31,199 nucleotides of DNA from DASWHF01 sp036393295 (GTDB lineage: Bacteria; Pseudomonadota; Gammaproteobacteria; Acidiferrobacterales; UBA6901), in NCBI GenBank assembly GCA_036393295.1, contig DASWHF010000080.1, positions 1 to 31,199 of the forward strand, written 5' to 3'. The position numbers and the translations under genes were made by a program. The notes beneath the pieces were generated by a model, which saw nothing but the letters and a program-made list of their open reading frames with translations, had not been told where the DNA came from and searched no databases. Positions 1-6,844 of this stretch are shown piece by piece; positions within the stretch are counted from its first letter, which is position 1, and each line of letters starts with the position of its first letter.

Positions 1-46
1 CCGCCTACAAATAGTTTGTTGTAGGCGGGGCATCCTGCCCCGCCGG
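1..46. repeat. REP/REPIN-type palindrome, cut by window start
   Basis: Positions 21-44 form a GTAG-headed hairpin: stem 24-31 pairs with 37-44 around an ATCCT loop. Positions 1-10 are the reverse complement of 19-28, so the end of one unit abuts the start of the next. The same hairpin sequence recurs at 8443-8466. A GTAG tetranucleotide at the foot of a GC-rich hairpin is the known hallmark of REP elements mobilised by RAYT transposases. No RAYT gene is in the window. Confidence 0.7.
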
Positions 47-125
47 GTTTTGCGTGAGATCGCCCGCTGTTGGACAATGGCACTCCGACACGAGGCGCGC
101 CGTCCGCGCCCGAGGAGACGAGACC

Positions 126-1337
126 ATGCTGACCCTCGCCGAGGCCCAGGCGGCGATTGCCGAGCGCATCGTCGCGGCCGGCAAGACCGAGACCGTGCCG
201 TTGCGCGCCGCCGCCGGGCGCTACACCGCCGCCGAGCTGCGCGCCGCGGTCGACAACCCGGCCTTCGACAATTCGGCCATGGACGGTTACGCGCTGTGCA
301 CGCCCGATCTCGTCACCAACAGTTTCGTGCTGCCGCAAGCCGGCGAGGCGCGCTGCGGCGACGCGCCCGGCCGGCTCGCGTCCAATACCTGCCAGCGCAT
401 CTTCACCGGCGCGCCGCTGCCGGCCGGCGCCGACACCGTCGAGATCCAGGAGAACGTGCGTCTCGAGCCGGGCTGCGTGGTGTTCCCCCGGACCGTCCAA
501 CCCGGTCAGAACATCCGTCGCCAGGGCGAGGACTTCAAGCGCGACGACGCGCTATACGGCCCGGGACGGCGGCTGACGGTCTATGACCTGGCATTGCTGT
601 CGGCGGCCGGTGTCGCCGCGATCCCGGTGTACGCGCGGCCGCGCGCCCTGGTGGTGGCGACCGGCGACGAGCTGGTCGCACCCGGCACGCCGCTACAGCC
701 CGGCCAGATCTACGAGTCCAACCGGCTGGTGACGCTCTTGCAACTGGAGGCGCTCGGCGTCGAGACGGTCGACGGCGGGGTGGTGCGCGACGACGCCGGG
801 GCGCTGCGTGACATGCTGAAGTCGGCGGCCGACTACGACTTCGTCATCACCAGCGGCGGCGCCTCGGTCGGCGACCACGACCTGGTCAAGCAGGTGTTTG
901 CCAGGATCGGCGAGATCAATTTCTGGAAGGTCAAAATCAAGCCGGGCAAGCCGGTCGCCTTCGGCCGGGTCGGCGAGCGCGGGCATTTTTTCGCGTTGCC
1001 GGGCAACCCGGTGTCGAGCCTGGTGACCTTCAAGCTGTTCGTCGAGCCGGCGTTGGCCGCCTGGCACCATGCGCGCTATCGTCTGGTCGAGCTGCCGGCG
1101 CTGGCGGACAACGACTTCCGCCGCCACGCCGGCCGCATGGAATTCCTGCGCGCCCGCCTCGGCCTGCGCGACGGCCGCCTCCACGCCACCGCGCTGCACG
1201 GCCAGGGCTCGCACATGCTCGGCCCGTTGCGCCAGACCAACGGCTTCATCCGGCTCGCCGAGGACAGCACCGGCTTCACCGCCGGCGACACCGTGGCCGC
1301 CATTCCGCTGGGCCTGGGCGGCGAGGGGTGGGATTGA
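126..1337 (+). CDS. moeA: Molybdopterin molybdenumtransferase MoeA
   Basis: MoeA inserts molybdate into adenylylated molybdopterin, the last step of molybdenum cofactor synthesis, in the cytoplasm. The 403-residue product has the usual family length. Visible motifs are PAFDNSAMDGYA at about residues 45-56, TGDEL near 179-183, TSGGASVGDHD near 242-252, KPGKPVAFG near 272-280 and LPGNPVSS near 291-298, which together make the MoeA/MogA-like fold. The ATG at 126 is preferred because a GGAGA purine tract lies just upstream and the protein then begins with the typical MLTLAEAQ. An in-frame ATG at 54 would add an unlikely arginine-rich leader. No other molybdenum cofactor genes are adjacent, although a MOSC-domain protein lies at 14575. 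No Moco riboswitch is apparent upstream. A perfect 23-bp inverted repeat follows the gene. Confidence 0.96.
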   Translation: MLTLAEAQAAIAERIVAAGKTETVPLRAAAGRYTAAELRAAVDNPAFDNSAMDGYALCTPDLVTNSFVLPQAGEARCGDAPGRLASNTCQRIFTGAPLPAGADTVEIQENVRLEPGCVVFPRTVQPGQNIRRQGEDFKRDDALYGPGRRLTVYDLALLSAAGVAAIPVYARPRALVVATGDELVAPGTPLQPGQIYESNRLVTLLQLEALGVETVDGGVVRDDAGALRDMLKSAADYDFVITSGGASVGDHDLVKQVFARIGEINFWKVKIKPGKPVAFGRVGERGHFFALPGNPVSSLVTFKLFVEPALAAWHHARYRLVELPALADNDFRRHAGRMEFLRARLGLRDGRLHATALHGQGSHMLGPLRQTNGFIRLAEDSTGFTAGDTVAAIPLGLGGEGWD

Positions 1338-1370
1338 CCCGGATACAAAGGTGCCGAGAAAACCCAACAC

Positions 1371-1446
1371 GTAGGGTGGGGCCCTGCCCCACCATTCTGC
1401 TGACCGGATCTGCAAGCCGGTGCGGTGGGGCAGGGCCCCACCCTAC
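1371..1446. repeat. REPIN-like paired REP, 23-bp perfect inverted repeat
   Basis: Positions 1371-1393 and 1424-1446 are exact reverse complements of each other. Each arm starts, read inward, with GTAGGGTGGGG and is itself a small hairpin. The spacer is 30 nt. The element lies between the 3' ends of moeA and the convergent DUF167 gene, so its transcript could also act as a bidirectional terminator. It shares GTAG heads and two-arm architecture with the elements at 4682 and 8441, but its stem sequence differs. Confidence 0.8.
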
Positions 1447-1502
1447 ATTCTGTCATCGCTCTGCGTCGGTGTGCCTTGAGCGTTGAGTTTTGGGGCCTGA
1501 CT

Positions 1503-1766
1503 TTAGCCCGGCAGCGTCAACCGCCGCCGCACCTCGGCCTCGGTCAGCCCGTCGATCTCCACGACCTTGCGCGCCGCGCCGTGGCCGGCGACGACGCGGA
1601 CCTGGCCACGCTTGAGGCCGAGGTTGCGCGCCAGCAGTGCCTGCACCGCCTCGTTGGCCTTGCCGCGCTCCGGCGCCGCGGTCACGCAGACCTTCAGGGC
1701 GTCGCCCATCCACCCGGCGATGCGGTCCGCCGACGACTTCGGCACGACCTTGAGGTGCAGCTTCAC
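1503..1766 (-). CDS. DUF167 family protein (YggU-like)
   Basis: This is a small protein of about 87 residues in the DUF167/YggU family, whose biochemical role is not established. The family signature is clear: an N-terminal KVVPKSSADRIAGW strand-turn, then APERGKANEAVQALLARNLG, then the glycine-rich GHGAARKVVEIDGL. The GTG at 1766 is chosen because GGAGG lies 9 nt upstream and the protein then starts MKLHLKV, as family members do. An ATG at 1793 would add nine residues and place the ribosome site inside the gene. The next gene, DUF72, is divergent and starts 44 bp away, so the two probably share a promoter region. In other proteobacteria yggU sits beside yggT and proC, which are absent here. 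Confidence 0.88.
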   Translation of the reverse strand: MKLHLKVVPKSSADRIAGWMGDALKVCVTAAPERGKANEAVQALLARNLGLKRGQVRVVAGHGAARKVVEIDGLTEAEVRRRLTLPG

Positions 1767-1810
1767 GCGTGGGATCCTCCGGATGGGGCACAACGGCGAA
1801 TGGGGCCAGC

Positions 1811-2539
1811 ATGGGCAGGCGTTTCCGCATCGGTACCTCGGGCTGGCATTACCCGCATTGGCGCGGGCCGTTCTATCCGCGCGACCTCGCGGCCGATGCC
1901 TGGCTGGAGTACTACGCGCGCCGTTTCGACAGCGTCGAGATCAACAACAGCTTCTACCAGCTGCCGAGCCGTCGCACGCTGCGTGCCTGGTGCGCGGCGG
2001 TGCCGGCCGGTTTCCGTTTCGCCATCAAGGCCAGCCGCTACATCACCCATATGAAAAAGCTGACCGCGCCGCGCGGCTCGTTGCGCCGCTTTCTCGCGGC
2101 GCTCGATGCGCTCGGCGACAAGCGCGGCCCGGCGCTGTTCCAGCTGCCACCGCGCTGGCGCTGCGACCCCGGGCGTCTCGAGCGTTTCCTCGCGGCGCTG
2201 CCGGACGGGCTCGAATGCGCCTTCGAGTTCCGCGATCCGTCCTGGCACAACGATGAAGTCTATGGCCTGCTGCGCGACCGCGGCGCGGCCTTTTGCATCT
2301 ACGACCTCGCGGGATTCACCGCGCCCCGCGTGACCACGGCGCCCTTCGGCTATGTCCGTCTGCACGGCCCGGCGCGCGCCTATCGCGACCGCTACGGGCC
2401 GGCACGGCTGCGCCGCTGGGCGCAACAACTGAAGGCGCTGCCGGCCATGCGCCGCGCCTATGTCTACTTCGACAACGACGCCGCCGCCGGCGCGGTGGCC
2501 GATGCCTTGGCGCTGAAACGGCTGCTCGCGCCGCGCTGA
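1811..2539 (+). CDS. DUF72 family TIM-barrel protein (YecE-like)
   Basis: The product of about 242 residues belongs to the DUF72/YecE family, a predicted TIM-barrel protein of unknown activity. Visible family motifs in order are IGTSGWHYPHWRGPFYP at the N-terminus, FDSVEINNSFYQLP, FAIKASRYITHMKKL, LFQLPP, FEFRDPSWH, YVRLHG and the C-terminal YVYFDND. The ATG at 1811 puts the first strand at residue 5, as in homologues. An upstream in-frame ATG at 1769 would overlap the DUF167 promoter region and adds a non-conserved leader. The length is typical and nothing looks truncated. It ends 15 bp before the convergent aldolase gene. I infer no specific substrate. Confidence 0.9.
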   Translation: MGRRFRIGTSGWHYPHWRGPFYPRDLAADAWLEYYARRFDSVEINNSFYQLPSRRTLRAWCAAVPAGFRFAIKASRYITHMKKLTAPRGSLRRFLAALDALGDKRGPALFQLPPRWRCDPGRLERFLAALPDGLECAFEFRDPSWHNDEVYGLLRDRGAAFCIYDLAGFTAPRVTTAPFGYVRLHGPARAYRDRYGPARLRRWAQQLKALPAMRRAYVYFDNDAAAGAVADALALKRLLAPR

Positions 2540-2554
2540 CCGCTCGCGCATCGC

Positions 2555-3199
2555 TCAGCGCGCCAGCGCCCGCGCCAGGCCGGTCAGCAGCACCGTGGCG
2601 GCGGCGTCGATGTCGCGGCCGAAGCTCACCACGCCGTCCAGGTGCCCGCCCATGACCAGCAGGCGCCGCGCCGCGAGATCGGACTCGCGATGCAGGCGCG
2701 CGACCTCGGCGGCCATGGCCGGCGTGCCGTAGCCGGCCGCCGGATCGGTGCGCGGTAGCCCCAAGGCCGCGGCGCGCCGCCAGATCTCGGGGGCATGTAC
2801 GTGCATGACGCAGCGGATACCGGCGTCGAGGTCGTAGAGCATGCCGTGAGTCAGCGCCTCCGAGGAAGGGGCGATCGGACCCTGGGCCGCGACGCGGTTG
2901 CCGGCGATATCGTAGGCCGTGACCAGCGCGAAATGGCGGCCGTCGAGCGCGGCGAGCCCGCCGGTCTGGCTGCCGGTGATGACGAAGCGCCGGCTCCCGG
3001 GCGGCGCGTCGTGCGGCGGCCGGCGCGCGCTGAGATTGCCGAAGCCGGCGCCGTCGTAGCGCGCGGCGTCCTGGCCGATCAGGCCGAGGCGCCGGAGCAC
3101 CGAACGCCAGCCGTCGAGCGCGCCGATCTCGGGCGCCGCGTGCGGCGCCGACGGCGTGTAGTCGAGCCGGAATTGTATGACACCCTCGGCCTGGGTCAC
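2555..3199 (-). CDS. Class II aldolase/adducin family protein
   Basis: The protein of about 214 residues resembles class II aldolases and related dehydratases, which use a metal held by histidines to act on sugar phosphates or similar carbonyl substrates. Visible family features are GFGNLSAR near 52-59, the phosphate-loop-like ITGSQTGG near 74-81, PSSEALTHGMLY near 111-122, the metal motif HVH at 133-135 and a third candidate ligand at His186 in MGGHLDGVVSFG. The GTG at 3199 is chosen because AGGAG sits 5 nt upstream; the longer reading frame runs over the divergent gene's start. It is divergent from the amidohydrolase at 3279 with an 79-bp gap. Fuculose-phosphate aldolase or MtnB-like dehydratase activity is possible, but neither can be decided from sequence, and no methionine-salvage or fucose genes are nearby. 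Confidence 0.85.
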   Translation of the reverse strand: MTQAEGVIQFRLDYTPSAPHAAPEIGALDGWRSVLRRLGLIGQDAARYDGAGFGNLSARRPPHDAPPGSRRFVITGSQTGGLAALDGRHFALVTAYDIAGNRVAAQGPIAPSSEALTHGMLYDLDAGIRCVMHVHAPEIWRRAAALGLPRTDPAAGYGTPAMAAEVARLHRESDLAARRLLVMGGHLDGVVSFGRDIDAAATVLLTGLARALAR

Positions 3200-3232
3200 G
3201 GACGCTCCTGCCGGTCGCGGCGATTCGGATAC

Positions 3233-3238
3233 TATAAT
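3233..3238 (+). promoter_or_regulatory. Candidate -10 hexamer for the amidohydrolase gene
   Basis: A perfect TATAAT lies 40 bp before the amidohydrolase ATG in an AT-rich patch between divergent genes. No convincing -35 is visible at the usual spacing. The patch reads TATTATAGT on the other strand and could also serve the aldolase gene. Confidence 0.4.
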
Positions 3239-3278
3239 AGATAAGCCGCGGCACTGTACCGCGATCCCGGAAAAACGC

Positions 3279-4523
3279 ATGCATCGACGACGGTTTCTGG
3301 CCTGCCTCGGCGGCGGCGCGCTGGCGCTCGGCGGCTGCCGTTTCCTGCCCGAGGACGGCCTGCGCAGCAGCTGTCGCACCGGCCCCCTGCCGGAGGCGCT
3401 GGCCGCGCATCCGCTGATGACGGGGATCTGGCAGGGCATCGATCCGGCCCGGCTGTGGGACTGCCACGTTCATCTCATCGGTGTCGGCGACGGCGGCTCC
3501 GGCACCTGGATCAACCCGAAGATGGACAGCTGGCTGCATCCGATGCAGTACGTCCAGAAACGTTTCTACTGGAACGCCGCCTGCCTCGGCGATCACCGGC
3601 CGGCCGATCCGGCCTTCGTCGCGCGCCTTACGCACCTGGCCGATCAGTTTCCGCGCGGCGCGCGCTTCATGCTGCTCGCCTTCGATCGGCACCACGACGA
3701 GCACGGCCGGCCGGTCGAGGCATTGACACCCTTCCACACGCCGAACGGCTACGCGCGCGACGTGGCGCGCGCCCACCCGGAGCGCTTCGAGTGGATCGCC
3801 TCCGTCCACCCCTACCGCGCGGACGCGCTCGACGCGCTCGAGCAGGCCGCGGCCGAGGGCGCGCGCGCCGTCAAATGGCTGCCGCCGGCGATGGGCATGG
3901 ACCCGGGTTCGCCGCGTTGCGACCGCTTCTTCGAAGCGCTCGCGCGCCTCGGACTGCCGCTGCTCAGCCATGCCGGCCACGAGCTGGCGGTGCAGGCCGA
4001 CGCCCACCAGGCGCTCGGCAACCCGCTGCGCCTGCGCCGCGCCCTGGAGCACGGCGTCACCGTGATCCTCGCGCACTGCGCCTCGCTCGGCGAGAATGTC
4101 GATCTGGACGCCGGGCCGAACGGGCCGGTGACGGGCAACTTCGCGCTGTTCACGCGCCTCATGGACGAGACGCGCCACCGCGGCCGGCTGTACGGCGAAA
4201 TCTCGGCGACCGGCCAACTGCTGCGCTCCGGACCCGAGCTCGACGCGATGATCGCGCGCCGCGACTGGCAGGAGCGCCTGCTGTACGGCTCGGACTATCC
4301 GCTGCCGGCGATCACGGTACTGTTCTCGACCCGCGACCTGCGCAACCGGGGCTATCTCACCGCCGACGAGCGCGAATTCCTGCTGGCCGTGCGCCGCGAG
4401 AACCCGCTGCTGTTCGATTTCGCCCTGAAACGGCTGCTGACCGCGCGCGCCACACGCTTCGCGCCGGACGTGTTCCATACCCGGCGCGTGTTCGAATTGC
4501 GAGGAGTGACCGCGACGAAGTGA
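3279..4523 (+). CDS. Exported amidohydrolase (amidohydrolase 2 family), Tat/lipoprotein signal
   Basis: The 414-residue product is a TIM-barrel metal-dependent hydrolase. Metal-ligand candidates follow the superfamily order: HVH at 63-65 in LWDCHVHLIG, His231 and/or His234 in LLSHAGHE, His266 in ILAHCAS and Asp339 in LLYGSDYP. Lys199 in AVKWLPPA lies where some relatives have a carbamylated lysine. The N-terminus, MHRRRFLACLGGGALALGGC, has a twin-arginine-like RRRFL run, a short hydrophobic stretch and a lipobox LGGC with Cys20, so the enzyme is probably exported folded and lipid-anchored. That is unusual, since most of this family are cytoplasmic. The ATG at 3279 is chosen because it begins this signal; a frame-open ATG at 3177 overlaps the divergent gene. 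The substrate is unknown. The nearest neighbour is the divergent aldolase-like gene. Confidence 0.87.
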   Translation: MHRRRFLACLGGGALALGGCRFLPEDGLRSSCRTGPLPEALAAHPLMTGIWQGIDPARLWDCHVHLIGVGDGGSGTWINPKMDSWLHPMQYVQKRFYWNAACLGDHRPADPAFVARLTHLADQFPRGARFMLLAFDRHHDEHGRPVEALTPFHTPNGYARDVARAHPERFEWIASVHPYRADALDALEQAAAEGARAVKWLPPAMGMDPGSPRCDRFFEALARLGLPLLSHAGHELAVQADAHQALGNPLRLRRALEHGVTVILAHCASLGENVDLDAGPNGPVTGNFALFTRLMDETRHRGRLYGEISATGQLLRSGPELDAMIARRDWQERLLYGSDYPLPAITVLFSTRDLRNRGYLTADEREFLLAVRRENPLLFDFALKRLLTARATRFAPDVFHTRRVFELRGVTATK

Positions 4524-4531
4524 CCCAAAGT

Positions 4532-4612
4532 GTCATGGCGAGGCAACCTCCGTTTAGCGGCTCAGGAGTGCTCACGGAGGTTGCCGCGGGCGCTGCGCGC
4601 CCTCGCAATGAC
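4532..4612. repeat. Palindromic repeat element with two-part arms
   Basis: Outer arms GTCATGGCGAGG (from 4532) and CCTCGCAATGAC (to 4612) are inverted repeats with one mismatch. Inner arms CAACCTCCGT and ACGGAGGTTG are perfect inverted repeats. The right half carries an extra GC-rich block (CGCGGGCGCTGCGCG) absent from the left. It sits just after the amidohydrolase stop. It has no GTAG head, so it is a different class from the REP-type elements. Only one copy is in the window. Confidence 0.6.
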
Positions 4613-4647
4613 AATTCTTCTTCTATGGCGCCCTTTCCCTTAAAGTG

Positions 4648-4763
4648 CCTGACAAAATGACCTCGCATTCAACGCCGAACCGTAGGGTGCGCCCTGCGCA
4701 CCGAAATATTAAGCGGTGCGTGGGACGCACCCTACACCTACACCCGTTTCTCATTTTGTCAGG
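4648..4763. repeat. 13-bp inverted repeat enclosing a REPIN
   Basis: CCTGACAAAATGA at 4648-4660 is the exact reverse complement of 4751-4763. With G-U pairs the stem could extend outward to about 4644 and 4767 in RNA. It brackets the GTAG-type palindrome at 4682-4735, giving nested symmetry. It could be terminal repeats of a small non-autonomous element, or a large stem upstream of the DksA-like gene. I see no clear target-site duplication. Confidence 0.6.
4682..4735. repeat. REPIN-like paired REP, GTAGGGTGCG variant
   Basis: The left arm GTAGGGTGCGCCCTGCGCACCG and right arm CGGTGCGTGGGACGCACCCTAC (each split here for clarity into GTAG head plus a hairpin) are imperfect inverted repeats around an AT-rich centre, AAATATTAAG. 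Heads are GTAG, as at 1371 and 8443, but the stem sequence is a third variant. Confidence 0.75.
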
Positions 4764-4779
4764 TGCTCTTAGTAACCGC

Positions 4780-4810
4780 TTGGATTTATCATGGTCCGAC
4801 ACCATATAAT
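4780..4810 (+). promoter_or_regulatory. Candidate sigma-70 promoter for the DksA-like gene
   Basis: A perfect TATAAT at 4805-4810 is preceded by TTGGAT at 4780-4785. The 19-bp spacer is longer than ideal. The -10 lies 27 bp before the start codon, consistent with a short leader. It begins immediately after the nested inverted repeat. Confidence 0.45.
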
Positions 4811-4837
4811 GAACACCACCGAGTCGAGGACCCGACC

Positions 4838-5230
4838 ATGACCCCCCTGAACACCGACCAACGCGAGCGCTTCCGCGACACGCTGCACGAGCGCGAGCGG
4901 GAGTTGCGCCGCCGGATTCACCATTCCCTCGTCAATTCAGACAACAAGGACTATGCGGAGATGGCCGGCCGTGTCCTCGACATCGGCGATCAGTCGATGG
5001 TCGACCTGCTGGCCGATGCCAACATCATCACGCTCGAGAACGAGGTCGCCGAGCTCGCCGACGTGACTGCGGCATTGGGCCGCATCCGCGACGGCAGCTA
5101 CGGCGTGTGCATCGACTGCGGCGACGAGATCGTGACCCAGCGCCTCGAGGTCTATCCGACCGCCAGGCGCTGCCGCGACTGCCAGGCGCGCCACGAGAAC
5201 CAGGCGCGCGACCGGTCGCCGAGCCTGTGA
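4838..5230 (+). CDS. DksA/TraR-family zinc-finger protein
   Basis: The 130-residue protein has the DksA/TraR layout: an N-terminal helix, a coiled coil, and a C-terminal C4 zinc finger with Cys91, Cys94, Cys112 and Cys115 (CIDCGDEI ... CRDCQ). At the coiled-coil turn the sequence DNKDYA (35-40) fits the DxxDxA tip that in E. coli DksA enters the RNA polymerase secondary channel. That suggests real polymerase binding rather than a mere zinc protein, though this is inference. The ATG at 4838 follows a GAGG ribosome site; the open frame continues upstream to 4763 across the candidate promoter. It is shorter than E. coli DksA (151 residues), so it is probably a paralogue and not the housekeeping dksA. 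The next gene starts 30 bp downstream. Confidence 0.88.
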   Translation: MTPLNTDQRERFRDTLHERERELRRRIHHSLVNSDNKDYAEMAGRVLDIGDQSMVDLLADANIITLENEVAELADVTAALGRIRDGSYGVCIDCGDEIVTQRLEVYPTARRCRDCQARHENQARDRSPSL

Positions 5231-5260
5231 CCTGACCGGCCCGCCACCGCGACCGCCACC

Positions 5261-5878
5261 GTGTACCGCGGCGAACGCCTGAACGGCATCTCCCACTTGG
5301 TGGGCACGGCACTGGCCCTGGCCGGCGCGGTGGTGCTGATCGTGCTGGCCGCGCAGCGCGGCGATGCCTGGCGGATCGTCAGCTTCAGCGTCTACGGGGC
5401 GACGCTGTTCCTGCTGTATCTGATGTCGACGCTCTACCACAGCCTGCGCGGCCGCGCCAAGGCGGTGTTCCGCAAGCTCGATCACCTCGCCATTTATCTG
5501 TTGATCGCCGGCACCTACACGCCGTTCACGCTGGTGACGCTGAACGGCGTCTGGCGCTGGTCGCTGTTCGGCGCCATCTGGGGCCTGGCAGCGCTGGGCA
5601 TGGTGATCGACGTGCTGCCGCGCCGCGGCCTGCGGATCCTGCCGGTGGTGATCTACCTGCTGATGGGCTGGCTGGCGCTGGTCGCGCTCAAGCCGCTGAT
5701 CGCCGCACTGCCCGTCGGCGGACTGGTCGGGCTGCTGAGCGGCGGGGCGTTCTACACCGTCGGCATCCTGTTCTACGCCTTCGATCATAAATGGCGGCAC
5801 GCGCACGGCATCTGGCATCTGTTCGTGCTGGCCGGCTCGGCCAGCCATTTCTTCACGATCCTTTATTATGTCGCCTGA
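5261..5878 (+). CDS. Hemolysin III family membrane protein (YqfA/TrhA-like)
   Basis: The 205-residue protein is an integral membrane protein with seven predicted hydrophobic segments. It belongs to the hemolysin III/YqfA family of the CREST superfamily. Conserved metal-site signatures are visible: ERLNGISHLVG at the N-terminus, STLYHSL after segment two, DHLAIYLLIAGTYTPF in the middle, and the C-terminal HGIWHLFVLAGSASHF. The start is a GTG at 5261, because homologues begin just before the E-R-L-N motif; no strong ribosome site is visible. Despite the family name, cytolysis is not the likely role; relatives have been linked to membrane-lipid and energy homeostasis. It may be cotranscribed with the DksA-like gene 30 bp upstream. 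A ~111-bp palindromic repeat follows it. Confidence 0.92.
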   Translation: MYRGERLNGISHLVGTALALAGAVVLIVLAAQRGDAWRIVSFSVYGATLFLLYLMSTLYHSLRGRAKAVFRKLDHLAIYLLIAGTYTPFTLVTLNGVWRWSLFGAIWGLAALGMVIDVLPRRGLRILPVVIYLLMGWLALVALKPLIAALPVGGLVGLLSGGAFYTVGILFYAFDHKWRHAHGIWHLFVLAGSASHFFTILYYVA

Positions 5879-5893
5879 AATCATCGGTGCGTT

Positions 5894-6004
5894 CCCTCTC
5901 CCCCGCGGCGAGCGGGGGAGAGGGTTAGGGTGAGGGGGTGGTGTGCCATGTTTCGCCCTCACCCTGCCCCTCTCCCAGGGGGAGAGGGGACCCTTCGTGA
6001 TGGT
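5894..6004. repeat. ~111-bp palindromic repeat, copy 1
   Basis: The left half is a hairpin of CCCTCTCCC and GGGAGAGGG followed by TTAGGGTGAGGG. The right half is CCCTCACCCTGCCCCTCTCCC with a second hairpin, then ACCCTTCGTGATGGT. The copy at 13271-13382 is nearly identical in both halves but has a different central ~18 nt. Both copies follow the 3' end of a gene. Confidence 0.85.
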
Positions 6005-6129
6005 TTCTGTTACTTGTTCAGAGGTTTCTGATGGCCGCCATCGGGGTGCAGCGGGTTTTGCGCGGCCAAACCGGCGTGGTATGTTGTTCCCAGCCGGATG
6101 ACGGCGTAGCGAAGCAATCAGGAGCGAAC

Positions 6130-6798
6130 ATGAAATCCCTCAGGTCACACAAGTTGCTCTGGCTGGCGGCCGCCGGCCTGGTGCTGGCCGGCTGCACCGG
6201 CGCGCGTGTCGTCGGCAGCACCGGCGGGCCGACGATTTCCCAGGCCCAGGCCGAGCCCTACGACGGTCCCAAGCAGCGCATCGCGGTCACGGCCTTCGAG
6301 TACAAGGCGGCGCGCGGCAGCGGCGAGGTCGGCCGCGGCATGTCCGACATGCTGGCCGACGCGCTGTTCAACTCCAACCGCTTCATCGTCCTGGAACGCG
6401 AGAACATCAAGGAGGTCATCGAGGAGCAGGACTTCGGCGCCTCCGGCCGGGTGCGGCGCGACACCGCCGCGCCGATCGGCCGGATCGAGGGCGCGCAACT
6501 CCTGGTGCGCGGCTCGATCACCCAGTTCGAGCCGAACTGCCGCGGCGGGTCGATCCTGATCGCCGGCGCCAAGGAGGCCTGCGTGGCGATCAATCTGCGC
6601 ATCGTCGACGCCCGCACCGGCCGCGTGGTGAACGCGACCACGGTCGAGGGCACTTCCGGCAGCGGCGGCGTCGGCCTGGTGTTCGCCACCAGCCCGCTGC
6701 CCATCGGCCTCGGCGCCTGGTCGAAGACACCCATGGAGGCGGCGATCCGCAACGCCATCGAGACCGCGGTGCAGTTCATCGCCAAGACCAAGATCTGA
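6130..6798 (+). CDS. CsgG/HfaB-family lipoprotein (first of tandem pair)
   Basis: The 222-residue product starts with a lipoprotein signal peptide ending in the lipobox LAGC (Cys22). The mature part matches the CsgG/HfaB family: RIAVTAFEY, then GRGMSDMLADALFNSNRF, IVLERENIKEVIEEQDF and a C-terminal segment ending in AVQFIAKTKI. CsgG of curli systems forms an outer-membrane secretion channel, but many family members outside curli loci have unknown roles. An AGGAG ribosome site 6 nt before the ATG at 6130 supports the start; the frame is open from 6031. No csgA, B, E or F genes are in the window, so curli export is not supported. The downstream paralogue starts 46 bp later and shares the LFNSNRFIVLERE block. 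Confidence 0.9.
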   Translation: MKSLRSHKLLWLAAAGLVLAGCTGARVVGSTGGPTISQAQAEPYDGPKQRIAVTAFEYKAARGSGEVGRGMSDMLADALFNSNRFIVLERENIKEVIEEQDFGASGRVRRDTAAPIGRIEGAQLLVRGSITQFEPNCRGGSILIAGAKEACVAINLRIVDARTGRVVNATTVEGTSGSGGVGLVFATSPLPIGLGAWSKTPMEAAIRNAIETAVQFIAKTKI

Positions 6799-6844
6799 CG
6801 CCGCCGGACCGCGCGCGACGGCACGACGGCGAACGGCGCCTCCC

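Noticed and set aside
47..125. Molybdenum cofactor riboswitch before moeA
   Set aside because: Only about 80 nt separate the repeat from the gene and I see no multi-helix structure of that class.
2316..4478. Long minus-strand open frame of 720 codons
   Set aside because: It runs antisense to the DUF72 and amidohydrolase genes and has the Arg/Ala/Gly-rich composition of a shadow frame in GC-rich DNA. Only the aldolase frame inside this region has motifs and a ribosome site.
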